From Acanthaster planci (Eukaryota > Echinodermata > Asteroidea > Valvatida > Acanthasteridae), in NCBI RefSeq assembly GCF_001949145.1, contig NW_019091394.1, positions 1,638,743-1,661,940 on the forward strand: DNA of 23,198 nt, in the 5' to 3' direction. Positions 1 to 10,275 of this stretch are shown one piece after another (the first letter of the stretch is position 1; every line of letters begins with the position of its first letter). Made by a program: the position numbers and the translations under genes. The notes beneath the pieces are model-generated. The model did not search any database. It saw only the letters and a program-made list of their open reading frames with translations, and was not told where the DNA came from.

Positions 1-83
1 TTTTGTTGTTGGTGTCGTTGTTGGTTTGGTTGTTGGTGCCGTGGTAGGTTTGGCCGTTGGAGCTGTTGTGGTATGTCCAGTAC
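1..83 (-). CDS. G1 exon 2, Thr/Pro-rich stalk (partial)
   Basis: The acceptor TTAACAG|GT follows a pyrimidine-rich run on the minus strand. The frame reads almost only Thr, Pro, Ala and Lys in a loose PTTK/PTTA repeat, as expected for an O-glycosylated mucin-like stalk. The 3' end of the exon is outside the window. Confidence 0.7.
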
Positions 84-287
84 CTGTTAACAAGGAAACA
101 AACATTTCTGGAAATTGCGGCTCTTTTCTTCGGTGCGGTTTCCATGATGCCCATTATCTGAGGATGATTGCAACTCTTCAAAAGTTATGATTTACATTTT
201 TTCGCAAAATATTTTTACACCAATGTTTTACTTACTTGAGACAACGAGGAAGAAAAACACAATGAATCCAGCCACGTTTATCTTCAT
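1..287 (-). CDS. G1: LAMP/CD68-like membrane protein, 5' part only (runs off left edge)
   Basis: This is the first part of a fourth family member. Exon 1 is 236..287 (ATG at 287) and exon 2 is 1..83, joined across a 152-base intron with GTAAGT donor and AACAG acceptor. Exon 1 ends in phase 1 (A) and exon 2 begins GT, giving AGT (Ser). The joined frame is a signal peptide (MKINVAGFIVFFFLVVS) followed at once by a Thr/Pro/Lys stalk (TGHTTTAPTAKPTTAPTTK and onward). Assignment to the family rests on three things: the same phase-1 junction between a signal exon and a mucin-like exon as in G2 and G3, the same strand, and its place in the cluster. The LAMP domain and transmembrane exon would lie left of the window and cannot be seen, so another mucin-like membrane or secreted protein remains possible. 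Confidence 0.7.
236..287 (-). CDS. G1 exon 1, signal peptide
   Basis: 52 bases: 17 codons plus 1 base. The start context GCAAGATGA resembles that of G2 exon 1 (TCAAGATGA). The product has a Lys near the N terminus, a run of Val/Ile/Phe/Leu, and small residues at the end, which is typical of a signal peptide. The donor A|GTAAGT is a full consensus. Confidence 0.72.
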
Positions 288-1305
288 CTTGCAGCAATAA
301 ATCACATTCCCTTCAATACACGAGCATGGACTGTTGCTCTGGTAATTTCGCGTGGCCAATTGGTGGGTTTACCTTACCACAAAGAAGTGGCTCCAACGAT
401 TCACCCTGTGAAGTAAACTTGCTCGCTCTCCTAAGTTTGCCTTGGTACTTACAAAATGATAAAACTCAGGTTCCTTATCTGTTCATGTCGGCTATATCAA
501 TGGATTAAAAAATCCTCCTCTTGCTTGTTATCAGCAGGGCTAGGGGCCGTCTCAACAACATGGAGCTCTCATAATAAGCAATAAGTTGGAGTAGCAACAG
601 CTCTCCCTCCCTGATCCAGTGGCAGAATTAACTTAGATTCGTTTTACGGGGGTATTTGGTGCACCACATTTTCTGGCGGGGGTACGTCAGGATCTGAATT
701 ACCTCGTTCTTACGGAGTAAAAGGTAAGACACTAGCAAAGGTAGACTACCACAAGATATTTCGTTGTCTAATTTATGAGCGGGTGGGGAGCACGGGGGGG
801 GGTTACAGGCCGTCACGGGGGGGGGTGCCCCCATGCCCCCTGAGTGACGCCGCTGCTTCGATCCCCTATTGGCTAAGTGCAGGTGATTTCAATTTTGACT
901 TTGTGACAAAATACAGATTAAAAAACACCTACCGACGGATCAGACCTTGTACATACCCCAAATATTCTGTCCCTCAACAAGTGCCAAAGAAAAATGAAAC
1001 CATTGTGAAAAATTCAGCAGCGGAAATGAGAGAACGCTGTCGTCGAAATTCCCCTTCATTTAAAATCGGCTAAAACCAGAGCACGTCGTCATGGTCATTG
1101 TGTGTATGCGCGCCGGGAGGGGGTATGTGCGAAAAGGGTAGTGGGCGTCTGTAAGCAGGGTATATTGTTTCATATGCGTTCAACATGTTTTTTTTTATAA
1201 TTAAAGTGGTACTGTTCAAAGTGGACAGTATTGGATTATTGGTGGCACATACCGCGTGCCAATGCAACTGACCTGCCATGGTAACTCACCTACCACGTGC
1301 GAACG
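288..1305. other. Intergenic, upstream of G1; no gene seen
   Basis: No spliceable or long coding sequence is evident. It contains the presumed G1 promoter and 5' UTR, with no clear TATA box close to the ATG. Two G-rich runs near 784..799 and 817..835, the second followed by a C-rich run, could belong to a degraded mobile element. Confidence 0.5.
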
Positions 1306-1432
1306 CTCACTCACTCACTCACTCACTCACTCACTCACTCACTCACTCACTCACTCACTCACTCACACACTTACTCACTCACTCACTCACTCACTCACTC
1401 ACTCCACTACCCACCCACCCACTCACTCACTC
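1306..1432. repeat. CTCA tetranucleotide microsatellite
   Basis: A nearly pure (CTCA)n tract runs from 1306 to about 1403, with one CACACA/CTTA interruption near 1364..1372. After a CCAC-rich break it resumes at 1421..1432. The apparent Thr-His-Ser-Leu open frames across it are a product of the repeat. Confidence 0.95.
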
Positions 1433-2119
1433 TAGCGTCCTGGAATGCCATCGTGTTTGATGATACAAGTTTTGAAGCCAATGCTCAAGTTAGGTCATAA
1501 GAAAACGTTTGTACCGGAAAAAGCTGCTATTGCAAAAAAAGTGACAAAGAACCTCGGTATAAATAAGACCTTGTGGGCAAGTGTTGGTAAAAACTCACCG
1601 TTGTCAACTGCATCTCGCAGGAAGAACGGTTCGACGTACCGCCAGATGGCAAAAGACGGTATTTCAAGCCGTCACGTTGTGCTCTTTACGCCACGCATAA
1701 AACTGAGAGTAGGTCACTTTATATTTTCTCCTTTTCTTTTCGTGGAGTCCATACCAACCGTGCAGTCTTTATCGAAACAAAATATAGATATCTGTTCTTA
1801 CCCTTACCTAGTGGTGGGAGGATAAGTAGTTGTCGTTGGCCTACGAAGCTCTGAATAGAGGGATCCCAATACGACGCTTTATAGCGTCGATCTGCGCACT
1901 TCTTTGTTTGAAAACGAGGCTGTATGTGTCAGCGTCAATTCTTAATACGGCCAGACGATTGAAAGTAAGGAGTCAAGACACAAAATACATAGAGGTATGT
2001 TAAATTCAGACTTTTCAGGCTTCAAATATTTTTGGAAGAGTCTTTAAGGATGACTTGACACATAAAATCAAAAGAAAATAACGGCAATTTACCGCGAGCT
2101 ATAACGCACGTGCGATGGT
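1433..2119. other. Intergenic; no gene seen
   Basis: Mixed-composition DNA with only short, unremarkable open frames. No LAMP-like exon, RNA gene or clear repeat was recognised. Confidence 0.5.
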
Positions 2120-2179
2120 CGTGTATCTTGTGCAGTGGGCGTGGTTTAAACTGAAGTGGTGTCACACTTACGAACCGAA
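2120..2179. mobile_element. Fragment of the same TA-flanked element as at 13180..13379
   Basis: Read in reverse, this stretch begins TTCGGTTCGTAAGTGTGAC and continues through CTTCAGTTTAAACCACGCCC. It matches the start of the complete element at 13180 with few differences. The terminus is directly flanked by TA at 2180..2181, as in the complete copy. The other end, expected about 140 bases further left, could not be recognised, so this copy is truncated or too decayed to follow. Confidence 0.65.
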
Positions 2180-4399
2180 TACTGCATGTACTGTGTCGAC
2201 TCCGCGGACGCACGCGTGGAAGCTCAACAGAGAGAGCCTCGCCTTCGATGCGCTTAGGCGCAGACGGCGCTAATGTCAAATTCCTCTGTTTGGCTGAAGT
2301 TGCTAGTCGAAGATTTCTGACTGATATCGGGCTTGTAAGGCAATCGTTCGTGACAGGAACCAGAATGCCGGCTGTGTTCATGCGAACATGTGCAGCCACT
2401 ACGTATGGTACTTGTGTTGTAAGACCGTTGCTCAGTATAGTTGCGATCATATTTTCCAAATGCAAACGAGACTTTTTGCCCCAGTTCACCCCGCGCGCGT
2501 AAACTGTGATTTATCTACTTTATCCCTTTTTGTTTCTGGATCTCGGTTAGTGATCGCCAACGCTGGTTCCCCCCATTCATTACAGGCGGGCTCTGGTGTC
2601 AGCAAACCAGCTACCAATCACTGACCAGACCCAGATCCGTGTGAAACAAACAGGTCCTTATTTACGTAACATACTTGTATGTGACCTTTTAGTAGAAAAA
2701 GTGCACGCGTTGTGCACTTTTCAAAGTGCTCATTTCTGGATTACGTAGAGCAAGAACTACCATTTACATAAGCGAATTACTGTGCTTTATGGTGTTTGAC
2801 GGAACAAAGCCAAAACTAAAATATAGAAATGGACGTACAAGTGAACACCTGAAAACAACAGGCGTACCACTCCTTGGAAAGTCTGTCTTTCCCACACTGC
2901 ACTCCAAAGGCTTGAAGTTGAAATTACAAAGGAATAAATGTGCATGACGGACGAACTTTAAAATAATCTACCAGTCTTTATAAAATTACTCTTTCCCCCA
3001 CACATGGATCAGTAAAATGCCTGATTTTAAGGTTCCCTGTCCCCACTTAAAAAAAACCAGATTGGAATTATAAAGTCCTTTGAACTTGTCACTTTATCGG
3101 CTCGAAAAGGTGCACAAAATCGAAACAGTCTTCATCACTGTGGATTTTGGACGTTGCACATTTTGTGACGTATGCAGCGCGCGTGACCGTGACGCGAAGT
3201 TCATCTCTTTGTTATCTTCCCGCTTTTTCTGGTCGAAAGACTAAAAATAGATAGCTGACGCAAATGTGTCCCACGATTTGTCAACTTCGCTGTGGTTCTT
3301 TCTCTCATGAGGCCAAAAGAGGCTCTTTCATGGCTATTAATTGTACAATGGTTTACAGTGTAATTTTTTCTCTTCCAAATCTTATACAATCAGACATCAA
3401 TCACACAATGTTTACAAAATTGATTTTTATTTCGTGCATAGGAAGGAACATCTCTTTTTCTCAAATATCATGAAGAGTTGTAAAATGGAATATGAAATGA
3501 CAGCAAAAAATCTCAGAAATCGTGAACAATACTTGGAGATTAAACAGTTGCAAAAAAGGCAGGCACTGATGGGCAAACCATTTAATAAATTTACATTCTT
3601 AAGTCTAGAAAAATGGTCAATTATAGTACTTCAGAACGATTCATTGAAATTGAGGCGATGTTTTACAATCCGACCGACAACGCGTTTTTATTGCAAGCTG
3701 GCATATCTAATACCTACCATGAGAATATATTTATGTACTTGACTAGATGCAAAAGTGTGTTGAACAACGCATTTTCACCAAAACACATGTACATTCAAAG
3801 ATTAACCTTTTACAGGTGATAGGCCTACTTTCTTCCATTTGTATGCCATTATATTTTCTCCTGTTACTGCGAAGAAAATCACTACATGATACATTAAAGC
3901 ATATCCACCCAATTTCTTTTCATCAGTGTTAATGATTTGGCTAAAAATGACCCCTTTACTTTCTCAAAGTCATCCACAGGTAAATGTTTTAAAATCTCTG
4001 TCGCAAACTATTTCACAAAGCAGCAAAAGTTAAGGAAAGACAAATGTATAAGTTTGACTCTTATAGCTCTCCCCGGACTTGAGGGGTTTGTTCCTTTCGT
4101 TGAGGAAATAATGACACAATGTAGCATTATTTTACCATGGCATGACGTTCGTGAAGAAGAACCACGTCATTAGTGCGAGAATACAAAGCGCCGCTAAGAT
4201 TGGAGGGCTGTTCCCTGGTACTCGCTGATTCCTGTCGTTTGCCCTACTTTTGGACTGGCTCCCATATTTGGAGCTTAAGTGAAAGAAACGACTACTTGTG
4301 AACCCCTCTTCGAATTTGCCTGATAACCTCTGCATAAAATACACCCTGGGTACCAGGCAAAATCAACCAGCGGTTGACAGGCGGTCGATAATGGAACTT
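2180..4399. other. Intergenic between G2 (3' side) and G1 (5' side); no gene seen
   Basis: AT-rich DNA. The longest open frame (3341..3742, plus) has no recognisable domain, low-complexity flanks and no splice support. A small hairpin lies at 2697..2721: arms AAAAGTGCAC and GTGCACTTTT around a 5-base loop. TTTATT occurs near 3426 and 3687 and could be a distant minus-strand polyadenylation signal, but both sites are over 1 kb from the G2 stop. Confidence 0.45.
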
Positions 4400-4640
4400 G
4401 GGCCGTTTTCCAATACTCAACTTCGGCTCCGTCTCAGGCTTCAACTGTTTTTTACTTGCTGACTTTGAACCTGTGAGCGCAGTAATCAGTCTAATAGTGC
4501 CACAGAACATCAAATAAGATGCAAAAAAGCCCAAAATTATCGCAATCCGATGTAATTTAAACGCTTCAGGCCCACAATCAGGGATTGGATTTGGGAACGA
4601 AGCATGAGACGGAGACGAAGTTGAGTATTGGAAACGGCCC
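4400..4640. mobile_element. Foldback/MITE-like element
   Basis: The termini are inverted repeats of about 43 bases (4400..4442 and 4598..4640), beginning GGGCCGTTTTCCAATACTCA. They match apart from one missing T and a few substitutions. The interior of about 155 bases is not coding. No target-site duplication is clear. It lies about 130 bases downstream of the G2 stop codon and may fall in its 3' UTR or just past it. Confidence 0.7.
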
Positions 4641-4768
4641 TAGTCCTCTTTACTTGACTAGAGGTCGCCCTGTTTCGTAAGTGCATGCAGTCCATCGAAT
4701 AAGTACTGACTAAAAGTGGGAGGTCTAGCAGTTGCGAAAAGTTAACCCCAATTTGAAGAATTCCTCTA

Positions 4769-5001
4769 TTAGTGAACGTAATCTTTGTCGCTTTCGAGAT
4801 TTCCGTACGATATCCCCTTCAGCCGCCGCCTCCTCACCACGTACACGGCAACTCCGATGATGATGACGACCGCGGCCAACACGCCAATGACGATGCCAGC
4901 GATCTTGCCCCCGTTGTTGGGGCTGGGCTTGGTGGGCGGATGATCAGTGGGCGCCTCGGTGGACGGATTTGCTGTCGTGGGCTTCTCCTTGCAATGTTCC
5001 A
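4769..5001 (-). CDS. G2 exon 6, hinge, transmembrane helix and tail
   Basis: 233 bases from acceptor TACGGCAG|TG to the TAA stop (4769..4771). It carries the fourth cysteine (VEHC, residue 378), a Pro/Thr hinge, a 23-residue helix rich in Ile/Val/Ala/Gly (IAGIVIGVLAAVVIIIGVAV), four arginines as a stop-transfer signal, and a 21-residue tail with SYGNL eight residues after the membrane and a second Tyr (DYVH) at the end. Confidence 0.87.
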
Positions 5002-8000
5002 CTGCCGTAAAGAAAGCACTAGTTAGAATGACACATTGTCTTCTCGCCAAAAACTTCAGCACCTCAAAGACAGACTACAAATCAAAACGCCTCACCCTAT
5101 TTGGGTAGTGACTATAGTACTACACTAACTCGCTCTCACATTAGAGAAACATGAAACACAAACAACAGGCCCAGTGCCGCTACCAAAACAAAAACTGAGG
5201 CTCTGCTCAAAGGGCGAATGGTATAAAACCTCATAAAGGTGGGCATGTGCCCATCCACTTCAAAGCATTTCCCACACAAGTCAGGCGAAAAGTGGTTTCC
5301 CTTACGGGCAACTGTGCAACATTTGGAATTTTTGTCGGAGCAAACATTGGTCTGATATTGACCAAAAACAAACTGATAAGGGTGAACTTTCTACCCATTA
5401 TACAATTTACTTGGGATAAGAAGGCCTTAAAATCTGCAACTCCCTACAAGTATGCTGTACTTGAACTTTGTTTAACTACATGACAATTTAAAATCCTGAC
5501 GACTTTTGGGTTTTATTCCATAACTATTTGCCAATAATATTTGGTACATCCTTTAAATTTCCAATGCATCTTCGAGCCTGTTGAGCCGAAAACATAGGCC
5601 CCATTTACTGTCCTTACCGTCGCCGAATGTGCCATTTGCAAAGTCAGCGTAAGGCTGGAACATCATGTGATCTAGAATGAGTGTCACTGGTCCACGGCTG
5701 AACCTCATTGTCTGGCACCCAAACGTCTTCCCGACTGTGCCTTCGTAAACATTTGGAAAAACTCCAATGGCTTCCTTTCCTGTTTATAAAAACGAAGAGA
5801 AACTCCTAATAAAACACGGCAAATGGGCATCATTGCAATATTTTCGACGAAGTACAACACTAAGCATAGAATTACTGGGGTGGATCCAGGAATTTTCCGG
5901 GGGGGGGTAGGCAGGAGATTTTTTTTCAATACCTCAACTTTTTTGCGGACAACCGCAAACCATGCTCAAACATTCACATGCCAAACCTTGTTTACAATGG
6001 AATTGCAGTTATTTGAAAAAAATTATTTCCCTTATTTAAAAACTTTTTTGGATCTCAGAGCGGGGAGGGGGTTCAAATCCCTCACCCCCAGGATCCTCGC
6101 CCGAGTTTAAATATAAAATGCATTGATTTCCGACCCGATGCTTATTTCAGCTGCAATGTTCAAGCTTTCACATGCGAGCAAAGCGCACTGAAACTCACCG
6201 TAATCCACTACATTCCGCGGGAAGAACGGCTCATAATACTTCCAACCCACACTGAGGAGGCCCAACTCGTAGTAGACTTCATCGAGAGAAGTGATTACAA
6301 ACTGTGAAGTCAGTGCCACTGAGCCAGATGCGTTGGAGCCGGGGACGTCGTACTGTGTTTTGATGCTTAAAAATCTCTGGACCTCGTACCGGCAAAACGA
6401 CCCGTTAGCGGTCCACTCAGCTCCCGTGGCGTTGAAGTCCCCGCCAACGTGAATGATTGCCTCGCCCCTCTGTAGGCATCAACATGAAGATTGGGAAGAA
6501 CGGCAGTGAGTTGGGAATCAACCCTTGGAACACGAGTGTTCAGCGAGCTTCGGCTCCGTATTAGAAACTTCTTCAGCCGGTATTAACTAAACCGACGCTA
6601 CTTCTAAAAAGTCCTTCATTCGCTTTCCAAATCCCCTGATAATCGTCTCTAAATCTAACGGTTTCTTTCAGCGTCTGACTCAGTCAATCTTTGAAATATT
6701 CATCTTAGTTACACTCAAATGGATGGAGTCATGGAGGAACAAGTTGTTACCAAAATAACTATGCCGGGAGTTGATTAAGTATAAAAAACACAAACAAAAT
6801 ACCTTATTGTCCGTGGTGTTATATTGGATTATCAAGGTTGCATTCAGGACGAACAGCATACACACATCGGTACCATTTCTGACCAGATAACTGCAAAACC
6901 AAAAATGAATTTGAAAATAAAATTGACATCGACGATCCAAGTTTGTATATAAGCCTCACAGAATTCCGGCACTGCCGAAACAGTTTTCCAGGATTACGCG
7001 AGGGGCGGACGCAGGGGTGGAATTAGCCTATATAATGGGCGTTGCCAGAAAAGGGACAAGCTCTTGGATGGGGACTATTCGTCAAAAGCAAACCATTTCT
7101 GGTGAAAGGGGGTCTACAATTTCCAGGTTTTCCTTTTAAAAAATTCCCCGTGTGAATTATGTTCCACGGGCAAGAGCTCTCTTGCCCTGCCCCCAAGTGA
7201 CAACCAAAAGGTGTCGTGATCGCTTTCTCCTTTACGATTTTCCCCTTAAGGGGAAGAACAAGTGACAGTATTCATAATACCCTTGTGTGACGTGTTGCTT
7301 AGATGGAACCCTCACGTTTCCAAAACAGCCTATCGTAAAATCTCTCCCTGTATTTGCAACTCAGTTTTTATCCAGGGCAGAGGAGATTGTTGCGCATCAT
7401 CCCAATACAAAAACTGTATCCGCCGCCTAAAATATTCTTCAAAATGATGGCAAAACCTCTGGCTGGTTTAGGCGGTCTGAACATTTTAATGATTTATTAA
7501 AAAAAAGGTTTGTAAAATCCAAATTTCCCCAGCCTAAAATCAATCGAGTCGATGTCATAACCTTATCTTAATGTCTACAAAATTCAATGTCATTTTTTCA
7601 CTCAAAGAAAATCGCCGCTGCTAGGGTTACCTAGGTATGACTTTTCTTTGCTCGGATATGGTAGTGGCCGCTGCTTCGGTGGTGGCAAAGGTAGAGCCGG
7701 TTCCATTGGACGTGGTGTTACCAGGTGCACCGGTTGGATTTATTGGGGATTCGGTAATATTTCCAGGCGTGTGTTGAGAGGTGGTGCCAGGTAGGGCGGT
7801 GGATCGTCGAGCGGTCGTCTTCGGCGCCGCAGTGGAGTGATGGGCGGTCGTCTTGGGCGCTGCTGTGGTGTGATGGGCGGTCGTCTTGGGCGCCGCGGTG
7901 GTGTGGTGGGAGGTCGTCTTGGGCGCTGCGGTGGTGTGATGGGCCGTCGTCTTGGGCGCTGCGGTGGTGTGGTGGGAGGTTGTCTTGGGCGCTGCGGTGG

Positions 8001-9149
8001 TGTGGTGGGAGGTCGTCTTGGGCGCTGAAGTGGTGTGATGGGCGGTCGTCTTAGGCGCTGCGGTGGTGTGGTGGGAGGTCGTCTTCGGCGCGATGGAGTG
8101 TGGACCGGTGGTCTTTGGTACACTTGTATGTGAAACCACGGTTGTTTTCTTGGGCGGCTGCATGGTTGCTCCCGAAGCCAGTGTCACAGCTGCATTTGGA
8201 AAAAATATTTTGGACCAGTTATTCAAAAAGATCTTTCTAAATGAATAATTCATGGCCACGAAAAATAGTACTCATAAGTTTTAGCTAGTATCTTTCAAAG
8301 TGTCGTTCAAATATAGCCTCATGGAGTTTTTCTCTTACATTCTTTTTCCCACATCAATAATTATCCATGCTTTACCGGAAAACTGAGGGTACAACAATGT
8401 ATCACCAAAGAAAAGCAACTAAAGGCCATCAGAACCTTTGTAAATGACATTATTAAACACAGAGCAATGTAACATTAAGGTTTTCGACCGAGGACGACAT
8501 CACACTTATAGTAACTGAGAAGGCTCAGCATGAAAAACCAATCTACAATTTGAAACAAAACTTTAATATCAGGTCAGCTCGAGAACATAAAGGTGGATTT
8601 CCTGGTGTGCATTGAAGAAAGAATGCCACGGTAGCTACCCTTTAAATGAAGCTCCAAACCAGTCATTGACTCAGCCATCAGCGCACGAACAGGAAAAGCG
8701 AGGTTCCTGCATTTACCAGCACCGTGAAAGTGGCACAGGTGCCTAGGTGGCAGGAGAGCTTTAATAACACGACATGATAGGCCCACAAGGCCTGCAGTCC
8801 TCTAACTAGTCCTGATTTAGAGTGTGCGGGCGGGATTGACAACCCACAGTTTAGATCTAAGCATTTTTGTTAGTTATCCGGGATCGGGTTCGCAATCAGC
8901 GAATAAATAAGTTTATACAAAAAACATTTGGCATAGTTTCGGTGAGAAGTGTAGAGGCTTTCAACACCAACTGTAGGAAAATACCGACATGCCCTGCGCC
9001 AACACACGCTCTTTAGACTGTCTGCTGGAGCGCGGTTGTTAAACGGTGCTCTGTGTTTTGGTAGACAAGAATGAGATTACATGTTGACTGTCAACGACTC
9101 TCTTACCTCCAGCCATCGCCAAGAAAAGGCAAAAGAATGAGACGTTCAT
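4769..9149 (-). CDS. G2: LAMP/CD68-like lysosomal-type membrane glycoprotein, complete (6 exons, 451 aa)
   Basis: Exons on the minus strand: 9107..9149, 7631..8189, 6803..6890, 6199..6469, 5618..5779, 4769..5001. They sum to 1356 bases (452 codons with stop), in frame throughout, with phases 1, 2, 0, 1, 1. Domains: signal peptide (1-~20), His/Thr-rich mucin stalk (~21-200), LAMP luminal domain (201-378) with Cys211, 256, 342 and 378, a Pro/Thr hinge, transmembrane helix 408-430, then RRRR and a tail with Tyr440-Gly-Asn-Leu443, a Yxx-hydrophobic motif as used for AP-complex sorting to lysosomes. In the LAMP family the four cysteines pair as two loops; here they are 45 and 36 residues apart. 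The layout (one LAMP domain behind a mucin stalk) is that of CD68/macrosialin. Introns are 917, 740, 333, 419 and 616 bases and hold no further exons that I can see. The lysosomal or endosomal location is inference. Confidence 0.82.
5618..5779 (-). CDS. G2 exon 5, end of LAMP domain
   Basis: 162 bases, phase 1 to 1, the same length as G3 exon 5. It encodes GKTFGC (third cysteine, residue 342), a strand (GPVTLILDHMM) and FQPYADFANGTFGD. The closely related QPYADF occurs in G3, and a Gln-aromatic/hydrophobic motif after the third cysteine is characteristic of LAMP domains. Donor GACG|GTAAGG. Confidence 0.85.
5876..6105. repeat. GC-edged repeat-like segment in G2 intron 4
   Basis: The left edge reads GGGGTGGATCCAGGAA and the right edge CCCCCAGGATCCTC, a short inverted match around an AT-rich interior. 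It also has a G run at 5899..5907. It looks like a small non-autonomous element with decayed ends, but no target-site duplication was found and the boundaries are approximate. Confidence 0.35.
6199..6469 (-). CDS. G2 exon 4, middle of LAMP domain
   Basis: 271 bases: acceptor GCCTACAG|AGG, donor TTACG|GTGAGT, phases 0 to 1. It carries the second cysteine (SFC, residue 256) and ends in YYEPFFPRNVVDYG, which aligns with TYAAPFFPDNAERLG at the end of exon 4 in G3 and G4. The N-terminal half is about eight residues longer than in G3, so the first disulfide loop is larger. Confidence 0.83.
6803..6890 (-). CDS. G2 exon 3, start of LAMP domain
   Basis: 88 bases: acceptor TTTTGCAG|T, donor AAG|GTATTT, phases 2 to 0. 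It encodes YLVRNGTDVC followed by an alternating hydrophobic strand (MLFVLNATLIIQY). The pattern of an aromatic residue, a Gly/Asp turn, Cys, small/hydrophobic residues and then a Tyr-ending strand is the usual opening of a LAMP luminal domain (first cysteine). There is a sequon at NAT. Confidence 0.83.
7631..8189 (-). CDS. G2 exon 2, His/Thr-rich mucin-like stalk
   Basis: 559 bases: acceptor AAATGCAG|CT, donor CCTAG|GTAACC, phases 1 to 2. It encodes about 186 residues, nearly all Thr, Ser, Ala, Pro, Lys and His. The centre is nine tandem 11-residue units of the form APKTT(S/A)HHTTA. The distal part has N-glycosylation sequons (NIT, NTT, NGT). Such Thr/Ser/Pro density implies heavy O-glycosylation and an extended stalk. 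Confidence 0.85.
7795..8091 (-). repeat. 33-bp coding minisatellite, nine units
   Basis: Nine consecutive 33-bp units in G2 exon 2 each encode 11 residues; a degenerate tenth unit (LPGTTSQH) follows. Units differ mainly at Ser/Ala in position 6, and the last unit replaces HH with RR. Because the unit is a multiple of three and GC-rich, several other frames are open across it as well. Confidence 0.9.
9107..9149 (-). CDS. G2 exon 1, signal peptide
   Basis: ATG at 9149 in context TCAAGATGA encodes MNVSFFCLFLAMAG plus one base. The donor is GGAG|GTAAGA. The remaining G joins CT of exon 2 to make GCT (Ala), so the mature signal region reads on into AVTLASG. The start is chosen because it is the only ATG giving a hydrophobic leader that ends at a phase-1 donor. 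Confidence 0.8.
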
Positions 9150-10275
9150 CTTGAAGTGTTGGCGGAATTTCCCCTTTGCGAGTCGCAGCTAGATGCAGTG
9201 GAATCAGGGCGTGCCTGAGCGCGTGCACCGGATATTTCGACACTGCGCGAGACGTGCAACGTGGAACAGACCCCGCGCTGTTTGGTTTCGGTATTGCGTG
9301 CCGGCTGTGATCCATTGCCCAATACCGTGCAAGGATTTTCGGTACTTGGACTTTGGCCAACCGTAGCCAGCCACCGTATTTACCACTGAGATAACCTTAC
9401 AACCGATCAGGCAACTATTTCCAAGTCGAACAATAGAAGTTTGCTTGTAGACCCATCACTCTCCGGTCAACACGGAGGGAACACATGTTGAAACGCTAAA
9501 GTAATTAAGCACCGATGTATTTTCCTAAACATCATATCAATACACGCTTGAAGGAAGACGTGTGGACCGCGTGGACTTGTACCCGTTTGTTTGTGATTAA
9601 GTGAAGGAAACCAAACCTCGACAGCCCCCTTGTGAAAGAGCAAGAGCGCCAAAAATGTTATGGATACATGTCCTCTGAAATCGGACCACTCGTGCCATTT
9701 TCGCATCGTAAAGTATCAAAGAATATGCAGGACATAAATAAAATTTTACAATTTGCGTATAGCTACCATTACAAAATTAGAAACAGGCCCCTCGTTATAT
9801 TATTAAAAGTCGAAATCGAGACATCAATTTTAACATGTATATCACAAATACAATTTTTTAATTGAAATGAGGGTAGAACCGTAATGTGAGACGTTATCCT
9901 ATCTGTGGCTTTTCAAATTAAAAACTATACATAACTGCAACCGTTTAAAGCAAATATGCTGACATGCCCTTCCGTACGAGCTTGTAAATGACTTTTCATC
10001 AAGAGTGAGAATTCACGAGTTAGAGGCCAGTGTTTTTTTTCCAAACCGCTGACAAGGACTTTGATTTCGCTCTCTGACCTACTTCTGGTTTCTATTAGTA
10101 ACAAAGTCTCCGACGGCTTCTACAAAAGATTCCAGTTCTTTAAAACTGTACATAGAAGATAATTATGGTGGCAGGTATGGGGATGAAGTTTAAATGGGCA
10201 AACTCGGGTGTGTTAGAACCAAGTAAAAGTAGCCAAAGTCGCATCACCATGTGTGTCGTCCATCTAGGCTCCGTT
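9150..10275. other. Intergenic upstream of G2; no gene seen
   Basis: Contains the presumed G2 promoter and 5' UTR (minus strand), with no TATA box close to the ATG. Open frames here are short and overlap one another on different frames. No LAMP-like exon was recognised. Confidence 0.5.

Noticed and set aside
252-298. Short plus-strand frame starting MNPATFIFIL over G1 exon 1
   Set aside because: It stops after 12 codons with no suitable donor; the minus-strand reading has a consensus donor and joins the mucin exon in frame.
1278-1500. Open frames encoding Thr-His-Ser-Leu repeats
   Set aside because: They are the CTCA microsatellite read as codons; the repeat stays open in more than one frame and has no gene context.
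2022-2489. 155-codon minus-strand open frame
   Set aside because: Part of it is the mobile-element fragment at 2120..2179, and the rest has no recognisable domain, splice support or relation to the neighbours.
3341-3742. 133-codon plus-strand open frame
   Set aside because: AT-rich and low complexity, without domain features or a second supporting frame signal; its length is ordinary for chance in AT-rich DNA.
6060-6095. tRNA-like B box (GGTTCAAATCC with a short stem)
   Set aside because: No A box or cloverleaf was found at a suitable distance upstream; treated as part of the repeat-like segment in G2 intron 4.
7740-8123. Arg/Pro-rich frame on the minus strand and a Gly/Arg frame on the plus strand over the G2 stalk
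   Set aside because: Both are shadows of the 33-bp repeat, which stays open in several frames; the Thr/His frame is the one joined by correct splice phases.
9467-9706. Hydrophobic minus-strand frame upstream of G2 as another signal exon
   Set aside because: No phase-1 donor follows the hydrophobic stretch and no ATG lies close before it, unlike the five accepted signal exons.
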